DNA of 64,000 nt from Opeltia flavorubescens. Its lineage: Eukaryota > Ascomycota > Lecanoromycetes > Teloschistales > Teloschistaceae. The notes under the pieces are model-generated. The model did not search any database and had not been told where the DNA came from. It worked only from the letters and a program-made list of their open reading frames with translations. Below are positions 1-10,899 of this stretch, one piece after another (positions within the stretch are counted from its first letter, which is position 1; the number at the start of each line of letters is the position of its first letter). The stretch lies in the NCBI GenBank assembly GCA_000442125.1, contig KE546965.1, forward strand, positions 1,364,001 to 1,428,000, read 5' to 3'. The translations under genes and the position numbers were made by a program.

Positions 1-2946
1 CTTGTCATACCATGGGAGCCGCTTTGTTCAGCATGATAGCCCGGAATAGGGGAAGAATCGGTTCCGCCAGCACCATCGCCCTTTGAAGTATCGATTGGAA
101 GGCCGGTGTGAGGCTCCACCTTTCGACCTTGCTCACCTCTGGTCCTGTCAGAATCGACAGTCTCCCCACGTCCAGCGATGCTATCTTGATCAGGGATCAA
201 TCGATATGCGCAAATTATGAGCGACTCACCTTGGATCCGCCTTATTTCCAAGACCGGTTAGATGAGAGCCCTGAGAAACTGAATCACCTTGAGCCAGGGC
301 CGTTGTGCCAGTACCACCTGTCACTTGGGATGCATACCCCTCTTTCGGGGCCTCGGCATATTCAGTCTGATGATATCCTGGAGGAGGATCTTTGTGTAAT
401 CGGTTACGATCGTGTTCTTTTGCTTTTTCGTGCTTCTCAAGCTCCGAGAGGCCAGTGGTGCCAGTGGCTGCGCCTGGGTGAGATTCTTCCTCCAAACGCT
501 CCTTGCGTGCCATCTCGTCTTCCTTCAGTTCCTTGTCGGGTTTATCCCGGTGAAACAAGCCAAGAAGTCCGTGGTGTTTCTTCTCACCTTCTTGAGGCTC
601 CTCGTTATGCTTATGCTTAGCTTCCTCCTTAGCCTGTGCTTTCTCATGTGCCTTTTCTGCCTTTTCCTTCTCGTGCTGGTGGTGCTTCTCTTCTTTAGCG
701 ATGGCCTTTTCATGGGCTTTAGCCGCTTTTTCAACTTCATGTTGATGATGCTTCTGATCTTTAAGCTCCTGCTTATGCGCAGCTTCTCGTTCCTTCATTT
801 CTTTCTCATAATCAGCCTTCTGCTGTTGCTCCAAGTCTTTCCTGGACAATTCTTCTCCACCAGCTACAGTAGCTGCTCCAACGCCCGCACCAATAGCAGC
901 ATCGCGTCCCTTATGAGAACTGCTGGTACGATTGCGATCTTCATAGATCGTGGATGATGGATCTCCTAGACCAGATGTCGAACTTGTTTGATGGCGAGAG
1001 CCATGTCCAGTAGTTTCAGTACCACTCAAACCAGTTCCTCTTCCGTGGTCCGGGGCCAATGCTCCAGAAAATGGTTGTTGGCCTGATGTGAACCCTGAAT
1101 CGTGGGTGTCACCATGAGACCCGTGAACATGTCTGTCGGCTTCATAGGTACCCGCGCCTACACCAAGCATACCAGCATCTCGACCAGTGCGATGGTCATC
1201 ATTAGTGGTCCCTTGGTTACTCTCAGCGGTCGCTCTTGAGGGAACATGACTTGTGGGATCTGTGGTGCCCCCAGTTGTTGGGCCAGTAGAGCTAGCTGTC
1301 CCTGACGGAAATTGACTTACAGGATCAGTCGATTCTATAGTAGAGGAGGCTGGGCCAGAAGCCATCTGTGTGCCTGTTGAGCTCGGGGGATAGGGGTTGG
1401 AGTACCCCGAAGAAGTGCCCTCGGCAATATGAGAATTATGATTCTTTTCTCGCCCGTGTAACGCGGCTCCTGCGGCCCCTGCTCCAGCTCCTGCAATCGC
1501 AATATCTTGACCATGGTGGTGGTCTCGACCAATTGAAGGCTCTGTGCTCGATGTGCTACCAAATCCGGATGTATCTGGCATTGTGGTGGGTCCGCGTTGT
1601 TTGGAAAGATCAGAATCCACGCGCGGATCCGCCTTATTTAGAATGTCGGATTTGTGAGGTCCAGCAGTCGATGTACCATGCTGGGCCGTACTACCGCTCG
1701 ATATATCATGGCTCGCCTTATAAGCTCCATTTCCTGCTGTACCAGTTCCAGAACCTACGATTGCATCTTTCTCAAGGTGATGCTTGCCCGATTGTGGAAG
1801 GGAGCTCTCGACGATCGAACCAGAAGTACCTTCAAGATCCCCGCCACTAACGCGCGGATCTAATCTATTGGCAGTATCAAGGCTATGCGGTCCCGACGTA
1901 AAATGGACAGCGCCGGGAGCAGGTGGTTCATTCTCGCATGGATCGCCAGCATACTCATGGCCGTGTTTATTGTGATCGTGGGTCCAGGTTTCTTCGCCAT
2001 AGCCTTTTGGAAGAGCCTGGCCCGTTGAAGTTGTAGTTGGGCCACCAATATCGGAACGAGTTAATTCGCCTTGATGTGCAGGTGACACAGTGGCGCCAGT
2101 CCCCGAGCCAAGGCCACTTGAGGCCCCCAGGCCACGAGATCCATCACGGCCACTGTCAACGCGGGGATCGGGCTTGTTGGCAAGGTCAGAGGAATGTGGG
2201 CCAGAAATGGCTGTACCGGAAGAAGATCCCCCAAGAGGAAACGAACGGCCGTCGCCAGACGTATTTCCAGTACTAATAATGATTAGTTGAATGTCAGGCC
2301 TTGAGGTGGAATTATCATACCTCCCAACAGTCCTATCTGGAAGGCTACTTCCCGCCAGAACATTGGTATTCCCTGTCGTTCCTTGGCTTCCTGATCCGCC
2401 GGAACGATCAAGGTCAGAATCAAACCTCGGGTCAATTTTATTGTCTGAGGTGGAGGAATACGGTCCTGATTGTGCAGCAGACAAGGAATTAGAAGCTCCA
2501 ATGCCTCCCGTTGTTGGTTCACGTGGTAAGGCCTTATTGGTGTCTAGAGGATCACGAGTGTCTGGTATTCCAGTCATTTTATATTCGTGAGAGTTGCCAG
2601 GTAGGCCAGATTTGATGCTCGATGTACTGCCCACATCGTCATCGAACGTACCTGGCATGCGAGACGACGAGAAGGGGGTGGAGCCTTGCTGGATCGAGCC
2701 TGTACCACCTTGGCCAATAGGTTCGCGGGTGGGTGTACCAGTAGGGTGAATGGAAGAAGCAACTGGATCGGCACTGGTAGCTTGAGAAGCAGAACCGGTG
2801 TGGACTGGATCGCCACTCTGCCCGCTGCCGTACATGACCTCGTCGTCCTTGGACTTGCCAGGGTTCCTATAAATGTAGGTCAGAAATGACATCCAAGGCT
2901 CGAGGTCAGGCGAGCAGGCTTACAATATATTCTTGATTTTTTCCAT
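1..2946 (-). CDS. Repeat-rich, low-complexity protein with charged coiled coil (C-terminus cut by window edge)
   Basis: Exons are 2946..2924, 2866..230 and 180..<1; introns are 2923..2867 (57 nt) and 229..181 (49 nt). Splicing the first intron gives the start MEKIKNILNPGKSKDDEVMY in place of a start inside the intron; the apparent stop near 228 lies in the GTGAGT donor of the second. The first ~600 residues are Ser/Gly/Thr-rich and carry a motif of the form GPH-S-D-NK-DPRVDSD, seen near nt 2400-2460, 2150-2200, 1850-1890, 1610-1660 and, degenerate, at 230-250. The C-terminal half (nt about 590-870) is a Lys/Glu/His-rich heptad-like coiled coil with AHEKA-type repeats, then a KHHGLLGLFHRD block. 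I see no signal peptide, membrane span or enzyme motif. The N-terminus and repeat resemble uncharacterised proteins widespread in Pezizomycotina; function unknown. A stress-protectant (LEA-like) role is only a guess from composition. Confidence 0.8.
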
Positions 2947-3858
2947 ACTGAAAAGACTGTCTTTTGCAGTGAACTACTTTCCCGAGGTTTTGTGAAAGGA
3001 AAACAGGTAAGCGCACGACTTGCTGGGGAGTTACAAGGGTGTCTATGAGCCCAAGTACAATGGGAATGTTGAAATGACCTTATGTGAGTGACGGGAGGAG
3101 TGGAAATATAGCTTGGCTTGAAGCAAAAATCATGGCTAGGCTTGAGACACGTCTAGGCTATCATGAATGATGTCAATGCGACAGCTGCGGGAGCAAATAG
3201 GACAAGTGCCATGACACACGGAGACTTCTCATTGGATTGCACGACATCCTGTGACGGATTGGGAAAGATGAGGCGGCTAGAGAGAGTGGAGAGAGACATG
3301 GAGGCCAGGACTTTGTGGCACGCTTCCTGGTCAGCAGGTTTCTGTCCCTCGCAAGTTTTCTCTTCTTAGCTTAGCACGTTGTTCTGAGCCAGCTCAAGGC
3401 CATGTGCTTGCCTCGGCTGCAAGCTGTTTCAGGAAGCATTTGATTGATATGCATCTCTCGTACACGACAAAGTTCACTGCATTGAGCAACGCTTACGTCA
3501 TGCGGGGCTGTCTCACTATCGAAGACCGACGTATATTTGAACTCGTGTAATTGTGTGTCGTTTTAAAAGGATATATGATCGTTCGTCCTCTAGTCATCTC
3601 ATACAGCCGTGAAGCATCTCGCCTTATAGATCTCCTTTGACGTGTATGATACCACTGATCTATATAAGTCCTCTTCCCACCTACCCTACGACCACCAGTG
3701 ACAGAAACACTCTGCCTTTTTTTCTGTGGTACACGAAGCATCTGCAGTATTAGCAAAATTCGGCCCGGTTACAATCAAGCTCACACTCGTCAATACTATC
3801 TGATAAGCTTAAGCAAATAATCCTACATCCCAATTACTCATCTCCATCACTGAACTCA
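2947..3858. other. Intergenic, upstream of the repeat protein
   Basis: This 0.9 kb lies between the start of the repeat-protein gene and the stop of the next minus-strand gene. No ORF with coding character is visible. It must hold the promoter of the repeat protein on the minus strand. A TATA-like string (ctatataagt) lies near 3658 but reads toward the plus strand, where I see no gene. Confidence 0.5.
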
Positions 3859-4647
3859 TTATGCCTGCACAGCAGACGTTTTTAATGTACTCTGTGTCAT
3901 AGCACGAACAAGGTCGTCGGCGGAGAAAGGTTGGCCGAATGACCCCTGCCGGTGATAATCGTTGGTTAGGGTCTTAGTCGACTCCAGACCGTCTGTATAA
4001 CTGTTACCGGTCATGCTGTCCTCATCAGCTCCATTTATACGGGCCGCGTTCGTCGTATTGTGGTTTTGAACACCATTCTCCTTCTGGCTTCCTTGAGTTG
4101 GTGGCCGTACTTCTTCCCTCTTCCAAAGTCTCGAGGCCTCCTCTTTTGTATGTTGTCGAGACATGCCAACTTGGACACGAAAGTTTAGCTTCATTGACTC
4201 CGAGATTGGCAAGATAATGGGTTTACCATTTTCCACAGCATCATCGGCTTCGTTGTTTTCCATCAAGGTATCTTCCACTCGGCTTTGCTGCCGACTCTTC
4301 GGCCCAAAGCTTCGCTTGGACATGAAGCTACCGACACGACTCGGTAGTCGCGAACCCATGGGACTGTACAAGCTCTGACTGCTCTGGTTGCTCTTCCTGC
4401 GGCTTTGGAAGGCGGCGCCAAAGCTGAAAGCATGTAACTTCTGCTGGTGTGCCTTGTTGTATGGTCCTTTGTACTTTGACTCGGGTATCTCGCCGGGTTT
4501 GTAGACATTGTCAGGGTATTCGACCTTTTGCTTCTTAGACTTCCTAGACGAAATCTTGGGCTGGGATTGAGACACATCAGAGTTGGCTTCAGCGGATTCT
4601 TCACTAGACTTCCCAAAAGCTTTCTTGACTTTCTCTCGGAAAGGCAT
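3859..4647 (-). CDS. Conserved fungal protein of unknown function (basic, Ser-rich, 262 aa)
   Basis: This is one uninterrupted exon. An upstream in-frame ATG at 4665 gives six more residues; I prefer the ATG at 4647 because MPFREKVKKAFG looks like a natural start. Residues 1-40 are basic and Ser-rich. A conserved-looking block follows (VYKPGEIPESKYKGPYNKAH, then a QQKLHAFSFG segment, about residues 45-75). After it come Arg/Ser-rich stretches with phosphorylation-like RRKS, RVGS and SRQHT sites, and an acidic Asn-rich middle. There is no signal peptide, membrane span or catalytic motif. It reads like an uncharacterised protein family of filamentous ascomycetes; I cannot assign a function. Low complexity and many Ser sites suggest a phosphoregulated cytosolic or nuclear protein, which is inference only. 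Confidence 0.7.
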   Translation of the reverse strand: MPFREKVKKAFGKSSEESAEANSDVSQSQPKISSRKSKKQKVEYPDNVYKPGEIPESKYKGPYNKAHQQKLHAFSFGAAFQSRRKSNQSSQSLYSPMGSRLPSRVGSFMSKRSFGPKSRQQSRVEDTLMENNEADDAVENGKPIILPISESMKLNFRVQVGMSRQHTKEEASRLWKREEVRPPTQGSQKENGVQNHNTTNAARINGADEDSMTGNSYTDGLESTKTLTNDYHRQGSFGQPFSADDLVRAMTQSTLKTSAVQA

Positions 4648-7600
4648 GTTGGGATAGTGTGTCAATCTCAGATGCCGAAGAAATGCTTCAATAATCAGAA
4701 GGTTCCGGCAGTAATCATGGCGGTGAAGTGGAAAGATGGGATTAGAGTGGTGTGTTTGTCAGGGAATCGAAGGAAAGATCATTATACACATTGAACGAAT
4801 AGAAAAGCTATAAACATATTGAGAGTCGGATAGCCTCGAGAACATATATAAGTGATGTCAGAATGTTCCGGGGGAAGTGGGTTGAGGATGGTTAGGAAAT
4901 AATACAAGTAATATGGCTCGCATGGAAGTGCCTGGTCAGCGTCCCCATCACCGCTAGATCCAGCCTTCAGCCCACGGCCGAGAAGCCGTGGAAGGCTCAA
5001 ATTCGCCGAGGATGTGTGGGGTAAAGGCTTGATTGGTACCCCAAAAATAGGCGGCCAGATCCTGATCTGCGCGTGTCGGACAAAACGTGGCCTTTCTTGC
5101 TTCTGTATCGCCATGTCCACGGTGCGAACCTCCCACCTCGACCTCGCTTCGACTGATGATGATAAAAAACGCTCCGTTGAACATACTATCTCTCGTTTCC
5201 TATTGAGAAATGGAAGATGAGGTACTGGATATACGATAATGTGAGCAAAACAGCTTCATATGAATCTCCAAGTCGACCTCGTAATTTCGGGCTAAGTGAA
5301 CAGTATTTCATAGTGTCCATCACCTTTCTCGTCCTCCTAGAGTTATTTTAGTATTGTAGATCTGAAATAATATAGTAAAAGCCGACTAAATAAAGCACGA
5401 TTTGGATTCTAGCATCTGTCAATGTCTTGTTAAATTATGTCCGGAAAAAGCGAGGTATATCGAGACGTCGAAATCGATTCGGCCACGTTGAAATGCGCGA
5501 GAATGGGAAGATTCGTGCACCGATCAACATCAGCGGCAGGCGGACCTTTGGTGTAGGAGTTGAATCTACATCAAAGATTATTTCAATCGTGCCACAATGA
5601 AGATGTCTCTCGATCATTTGACAGCTTAGCTAACAGTAATATTCTGGGAATGCTAATGATGGTATCACAACTTTAATCTCATTAAAATCATAAAGAGACC
5701 TATTATTGAAGAGGCTCTGCCGAGATCAAGACACAATACGATAGACGGATTTTGCAAGCCTTCAGTTTCTTAAAACGGGAATAATTCCAAGCCCGATTAT
5801 CTGTCTGCTAGAGGATTAACAGAGCAAGATGTCCACCTTGCTCTCGCTTGCGGCCCCTTCATTATGGCAATCAACTTGGCGAGGAATGGAGGTGCCGAAT
5901 ATCTCTGCTGATGTCTACTACGCGTAGTTGGAGGAGGATGAATTTATGGTGATCCTCGCACAAGTATTTTGCCATACGCCTCAATTCAAATCATCAGAAG
6001 AATTGACAAAAGGGTTTTCTTAGAGAATTAATGTCTTTCTTGCCTTTAACATCTTCCAAACGCTTCTGTGCGTCCATTCATTATATCCTCCCTTCCCCGT
6101 TGTGCTGCTAATATGAGAACGCGTTTGCAGGCACATTCAAGAATGCGAAGAGAGGAAAGGGGTAGCATTTCCCAGCACGCAGCATGCTGAGACTTGCGTA
6201 GTATCGTTGGCCTTGAAACGTAGGCTATCAAAGCAACATCTAGCACCGCTCACTTAGTGGCCTTGGTCAGGATGCATTCGCCACGGTCCTGCCTCGGTAA
6301 ACAGTTTCATCAGCTCGTGGTCTTCTTCCAGTTGCAAACAATATCATAGGGGAGATATGATTAGAGGGGAGATTTCGCAAGGCACCTAGCGCGCGAGGAT
6401 GACGGCGCTAGGCATGAGTGCGTCAGGATTGACAACGACAGAAGTAGACCAGTTGAGGAGCCAGGAACAACTGAAGTACAGTGATTTCATTAAATGATGG
6501 GCTTTAAGCGTAGATCGTGGGTGAGAATAGCTTGCTTGCATAGACTTTTGACGATTTTCATCGATAACCATCTTCGAGTTTTACATGGAAGCATGTTCAT
6601 AAGACGTGTAGTTAGAGATGAGTATGCCAAAAGACGCGGTAAGTATCCCATCCCCTGCTACTCATGGCATCGAGAAGCTTGGCGCACACCCTCTGAGCTT
6701 CTTGTTCAGGAATCTTCCAAGATGACTATATCGATAGATCGAGTTCATGGTAGCCTTTCATACATGTCTGATTAACTGGTAACATTGTCGACTACGAGCC
6801 TGTATGGTGGCAAAACAATGGGACGAAGGCGAGATAGTTATGGTAGCCCCTATTATCAGTGCTATAGCGAGGGACGGGATAATACGAACAAGTTACAGGT
6901 AACGAGGCGTACTGACAGACCACTTATTTCGCTCCATGTCTACTAGCCAATTCTCCACGACAGAAGAATCCATAACGTATAGGCCAAGAAGCCACGCATG
7001 TTGAGAGAGTAAACAAATGTCAAGCGGATGTGTTGGCATCTTTGAGCCTTATTGCGGAAAGGAAAGGATGCGAAGAGAAGGAAGAAGAGAAATGGAGGAA
7101 GCGTATCTCTGTCTACCCAAACTCGTCAGAAAGCGTCTCGTCCAACCCAGTGCGTCGACGGTGCTAGCTCCTCAAGCATGAGAGGTGGACCCATAACAAC
7201 CGAAAGCTTGCTCTCCACAAGCTTCGATTGCATTCTTGGAATAAGCGGACTAAAATCCTGGCGTTTTGGCCGCGATGACTCGGGCGGACTTCCGATGCAG
7301 CCAGCTCGGAGACTGTTGAGGCTAGAAAAGCAAAGGAGCACATTTAGTGCATCAGTGCTACCGCGGTCAGGCCCAGTTTCTTCGTGCAGAGGCATCAATG
7401 TCGATGACCTCGTATATTTCCTTTTCGACGTCACGACGTCCTGCTATGCTGCTGAGATTAGAGACCGACCGGTTGGATACCATCAACTGCATATGGGATA
7501 CGGATTGGGACTCGACCCTTCCATTCCAGGATCACGCAGGATTAGTTGCTTTTCCCTGTGCATTGGTTGCTCGTATTCCTTCTCGACTACGCGTCTGGTG
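4648..7600. other. Gene-poor intergenic stretch
   Basis: About 3 kb without a convincing gene. Many short ORFs exist on both strands, but none has a recognisable domain, a good start context or continuation through splice sites. Part of it (about 5220-6050) looks AT-rich compared with neighbouring genes. No terminal repeats, target-site duplications or transposase motifs were seen. The stretch must include the promoter of the 262-aa protein at its left end. Confidence 0.5.
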
Positions 7601-7658
7601 TTGACGTTAAAGGGGATGACCCTAGAAGTGCAGTCATGATGGTAGCTAGATTACAAGC

Positions 7659-8177
7659 TCATCTTTCTTTGGCTTCGTTAACTCTGAGTAGGATATCATC
7701 ACCGAGCTCTTGCATTATCTTATCCAGCTCGACCTTGGCCAGTTGGGCTTTTACGGTGGATCACTGCTGATCCCTCCACTTGTAATGCGACGAGATCGGG
7801 GCGGTTTGGAGACTTTGGATGAGCGTACGGGGTTGAGACTCCAGATAGAAGGGAAGACAGGATTGTCAAGGATGGGGTTGGCGAAGGAAGGGCTGGCTGA
7901 GGCTGGCTTATCCCTGGTTGAGCTCGCTGTCCTAGCTGCAAGATCGACAGGCCTTTTGGCGCCGTGGGACACACCAAGAAAGCGTGATGGCTTCCACTCA
8001 CCTTCCACGGCTCTTCTAGCGTCTGAAGATCCTTTCTAGTGTACGCTGTTTGCCCCTCCCCAGCGTGATCAGTGCCGATCTCCCTTATATTTGCATTTGT
8101 CTGACGACCTCTCATACTTGACCTACGAGTTCCGTGTCTTGACTTCATTTGGAAGTATCTCCTTTGGGGTTGCCATG
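7659..8177 (-). other. Possible split or decayed gene (unrecognised)
   Basis: The minus strand holds several open stretches in different frames that look coding. There is an ATG at 8177 reading MATPKEILPNEVKTRNS up to a GTAGGT. After a possible acceptor (CACTAG) a frame reads GSSDARRAVEGEWKPSRFLG and runs on, Ser/Pro-rich, to SKVSKPPRSRRITSGGISSD near 7755. A different frame then reads KAQLAKVELDKIMQELGDD and ends in EAKER before the stop at 7661-7659, which looks like a coiled coil. A one-base change near the CCGTAAAAG at about 7750 would join the last two frames, but I cannot tell a sequencing error from a real frameshift or a missed intron. I recognise no family. The alternative is chance ORFs. 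Confidence 0.25.
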
Positions 8178-8829
8178 AGTGTCCAGCTCCTAGGATTGGA
8201 CCCTTGCGTATGTTGTAGGTTTAAGGTCGATGCTTCTTGAGTCATGCGACATGCAGNGAGCCTATCGACTACCCGATGGCTGCTGGATCAGATCAACCAC
8301 AGCCCAACACAGTCCATCTTTAGACTGCATTGAGTACGACTCTGTAAGAACCAGTGAACATGGGCCTGGGCATTCTTTAAGTAAGCACATTGCATCTCAG
8401 ATCTACTAGGAGGATTTTGGGAACCATTCCAAAAGCCTGCTTGTTGTACTAGGGCGAGCCCACCGCCATTCTCAGCCGCAGTGTGTCGGAGAGGGACGAG
8501 TGGAAAATCAAAGGGGGAGAATGAAGAAATCAGGGAGTGAAGCAGTAAACGTATAATGGTCTATCGGAACTATAGTGGTATATGAATCCCCGAACCTGAA
8601 AACATCATACACCCTTTCATCCTGCAGTCTATAAGTCGTTTTCATATGAATCCTGCATGGAAAAAGTGACCCCAGAGTTGCGCCAAGTCTAGTAGTCGTA
8701 CAATAGTATCCAGTCGAAGCAGCGAACCGACTTCAAAGTCTATAGGAGCCGGGAAAAGGTGAATGACGCCAGCCCAACGCTCAAGTGCCGCATTAAAAGG
8801 CCGTAGAAGAAGTCGTACTATACACCCAA

Positions 8830-10899
8830 TCATCCAAAAATCACCTCTCTTCCGAGTTCTTGAGCCACGTCTCTCCACTCGACGTCTCCTTGTCCGGCGT
8901 CGCTACGGCGCCAGATCTCTTCACATACTTCCCATGCCGTGACAATATTGTTCATACCCTGTCTTGTCTCCAGGTGACGGAAGACGGTTCGGGCAACATT
9001 ACGGTCATTGTCTTCGATGGCTTCGCATGCAGCCGTGAACAGAGGCCACACCAGAGCTGCCATTGGACCGGAAAAAATAACAACGCGTAGACAGGTTTGC
9101 AACGCTTGCTTGGCCGATGTCTGAACTTTCGGGGATGAGCGCGGCTGAGATAGAAGGTTCCGGTAAAGGAACACAAATGCTGCTTGTCGGTGAGCTTCGG
9201 CGTTATTTAAGATGGATTGCAACCGTGAGTCGTCAGCAGGGTTCTCTGTTGCAACCACTACGGCTGGAATCTTGGGGATCCATTGATGGAGAGCAAGTTC
9301 AATGCTCGACGTATTTGTTTCATAATCAGAGCGCATGTTATTGGCCTTTTCGTGTCCGGGGCTAGCCGCTTCTTGCTTTTCCAGGTTGCGTTTGACATCC
9401 ACCAGGCTCGCGAGTCGATGGATCAATGGCCACAGATCTGCAACGAGCCCGAACAGCGTGTCTACCGCTGCCATAGCGGATCGGTCGGGTATGCTATTGA
9501 AATCCTGTACTGTCGGGGCTAAAATAGTACCAGACATGGGGGAAGAGCCAAATGAGAGAGCAGACGCAACATCGAAATATCGGAATGCTCGTTCCAAAAA
9601 TGCACTAGTTGGGCTTCGCTTTCCTCGTCTCTCTCGCATGATGGAGAGCGCGCCCCTGAGATGGCTGTTCAATACAGTCGAGGAGCCGCTCCGGACGACC
9701 TAAGGCACAGTATTAGAATACGACAAAGCAAAGCAGGGTCATTCACTTACTTCATAGTAGAGCATGAGAATGATCACCGCGAGGACCTCGTCTCGATTGC
9801 CCTCATCTTTATGAGCGATCAGGTTCTGCAGGCCAGAGAGTGCCTTCGAGTGCAGATCTAGCGCTCGTTCTTCCACATGCAGTCCTCGATGTTCAAGGTG
9901 GGCACTCGAGATTGCGTATATTGCATTCAGTAGGGGTGGCGATTTCTGGGCCATGGGTAGGACCATTTGACGGAATGGGTTTCCCGACTCCTCCTTGAAG
10001 ACGAGGAGGTGACTCAAAACATTGCAGAAATGATCAAGTAAACCTCTCCTTGATTCTCGAGTGGTGTACTCGGAGAATGCGGGGACATTGAAATCGTACG
10101 GGGAACCACCTGAGCCACTTGGAGACAGAAATGCACTGGTGGGATCGGGGTAAGAGCTGCTTCTGGAAAGTGCTGATGTGGGTGCGAATATTTCCCTCGT
10201 GGTGGCTATATCGTCGTCATAAGGGTCCTTTGCGAAGCCCTCGAGAGAATCCATTTGGAGCTGTTTGACCTCGTGCAATTCTGGCGCGGAGCGAGCAAAG
10301 TTGTCGAGGGAATCGAAAGGTGGAAGTGGAGAGTTCATGTCGGTGAAGGTGTCGCTACCGCAACTGGATGCGGAATCACTGAAGACGGAATGGGCGCTGT
10401 GGACCTCCCAGTTCTCTGCGATGGCTGGAAGAGGCGGCGTAGGGGATCCAGAGAAGATGGACGAGCCGGAGCTCGAGTCCTGGCGCAGTGCTTGCAATCG
10501 ATCGTGGAAACCCAGATGCTGGCCGGGAGCGGTCGTTGGCGGTCGCATGCCCATATGCTCCGGATTGGACACGGTCCTCCGCCGCTTTCTCGGCTTGACG
10601 GGTTCATACTCGCAACGGAGACCTCGCTCGAGGCACCTATCGCATTGTGGGCGCTCTTCGTTACATTTCTTCTTCTTCTCCTTGCTTGAGGGAACATTAG
10701 TAAGGACGTCCGGTGTCGCCTATACTGGACCTCAGACGTACCAATGAACGCAGCCTGTGGGGAAGTAACACAAACACGATCAGTGACGGTTCCTACTCAA
10801 GTCGCTTCATGAATGTAATAAGCAATCCAGTAGGAGCTTACCGGCTCTTGAGCGCCGCTTGGGTATCTTTGCGGGCACGGGTCTGTGGTACAACAGCAT
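8830..10899 (-). CDS. Zn2Cys6 transcription factor with Fungal_trans_2 domain (624 aa)
   Basis: Exons are 10899..10842, 10754..10742 (a 13-nt microexon), 10684..9751 and 9699..8830. The splices are GCCG|GTAAGC, CATTG|GTACGT with a TTACTAAT branch point and CAAG acceptor, and TATGAA|GTAAGT. Together they restore a perfect binuclear zinc cluster at residues 21-48, C-x2-C-x6-C-x6-C-x2-C-x6-C, flanked by KRRSRAG and KPRKRRR. The microexon supplies the first CVHC pair. After a Ser/Pro/Asp-rich linker, the region from about residue 215 to the end is helical and matches the Fungal_trans_2 (DUF3468) regulatory domain, including RRGLLDHFCNVLSHLL, HRGLHVEERALDLHSKALSG and an EEIWRR-containing tail. Expected role: a DNA-binding nuclear regulator. 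Targets are unknown; it stands alone between two gene-poor stretches, with no cluster beside it. Confidence 0.9.

Noticed and set aside
226-228. Stop codon apparently ending the repeat-rich protein
   Set aside because: The TGA lies in a GTGAGT splice donor; the frame resumes after an acceptor at 181 and runs off the window edge.
412-957. 181-codon Leu/Phe-rich ORF on plus that looks like a membrane protein
   Set aside because: It is the antisense shadow of the Lys/Glu-rich coiled coil of the minus-strand gene.
2892-2892. Start codon at 2892 for the repeat-rich protein
   Set aside because: It lies inside a 57-nt intron; the upstream exon at 2946..2924 gives a far better N-terminus.
8830-10899. 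Secondary-metabolite cluster around the Zn2Cys6 regulator
   Set aside because: No synthase, P450 or transporter lies next to it; flanks are gene-poor.
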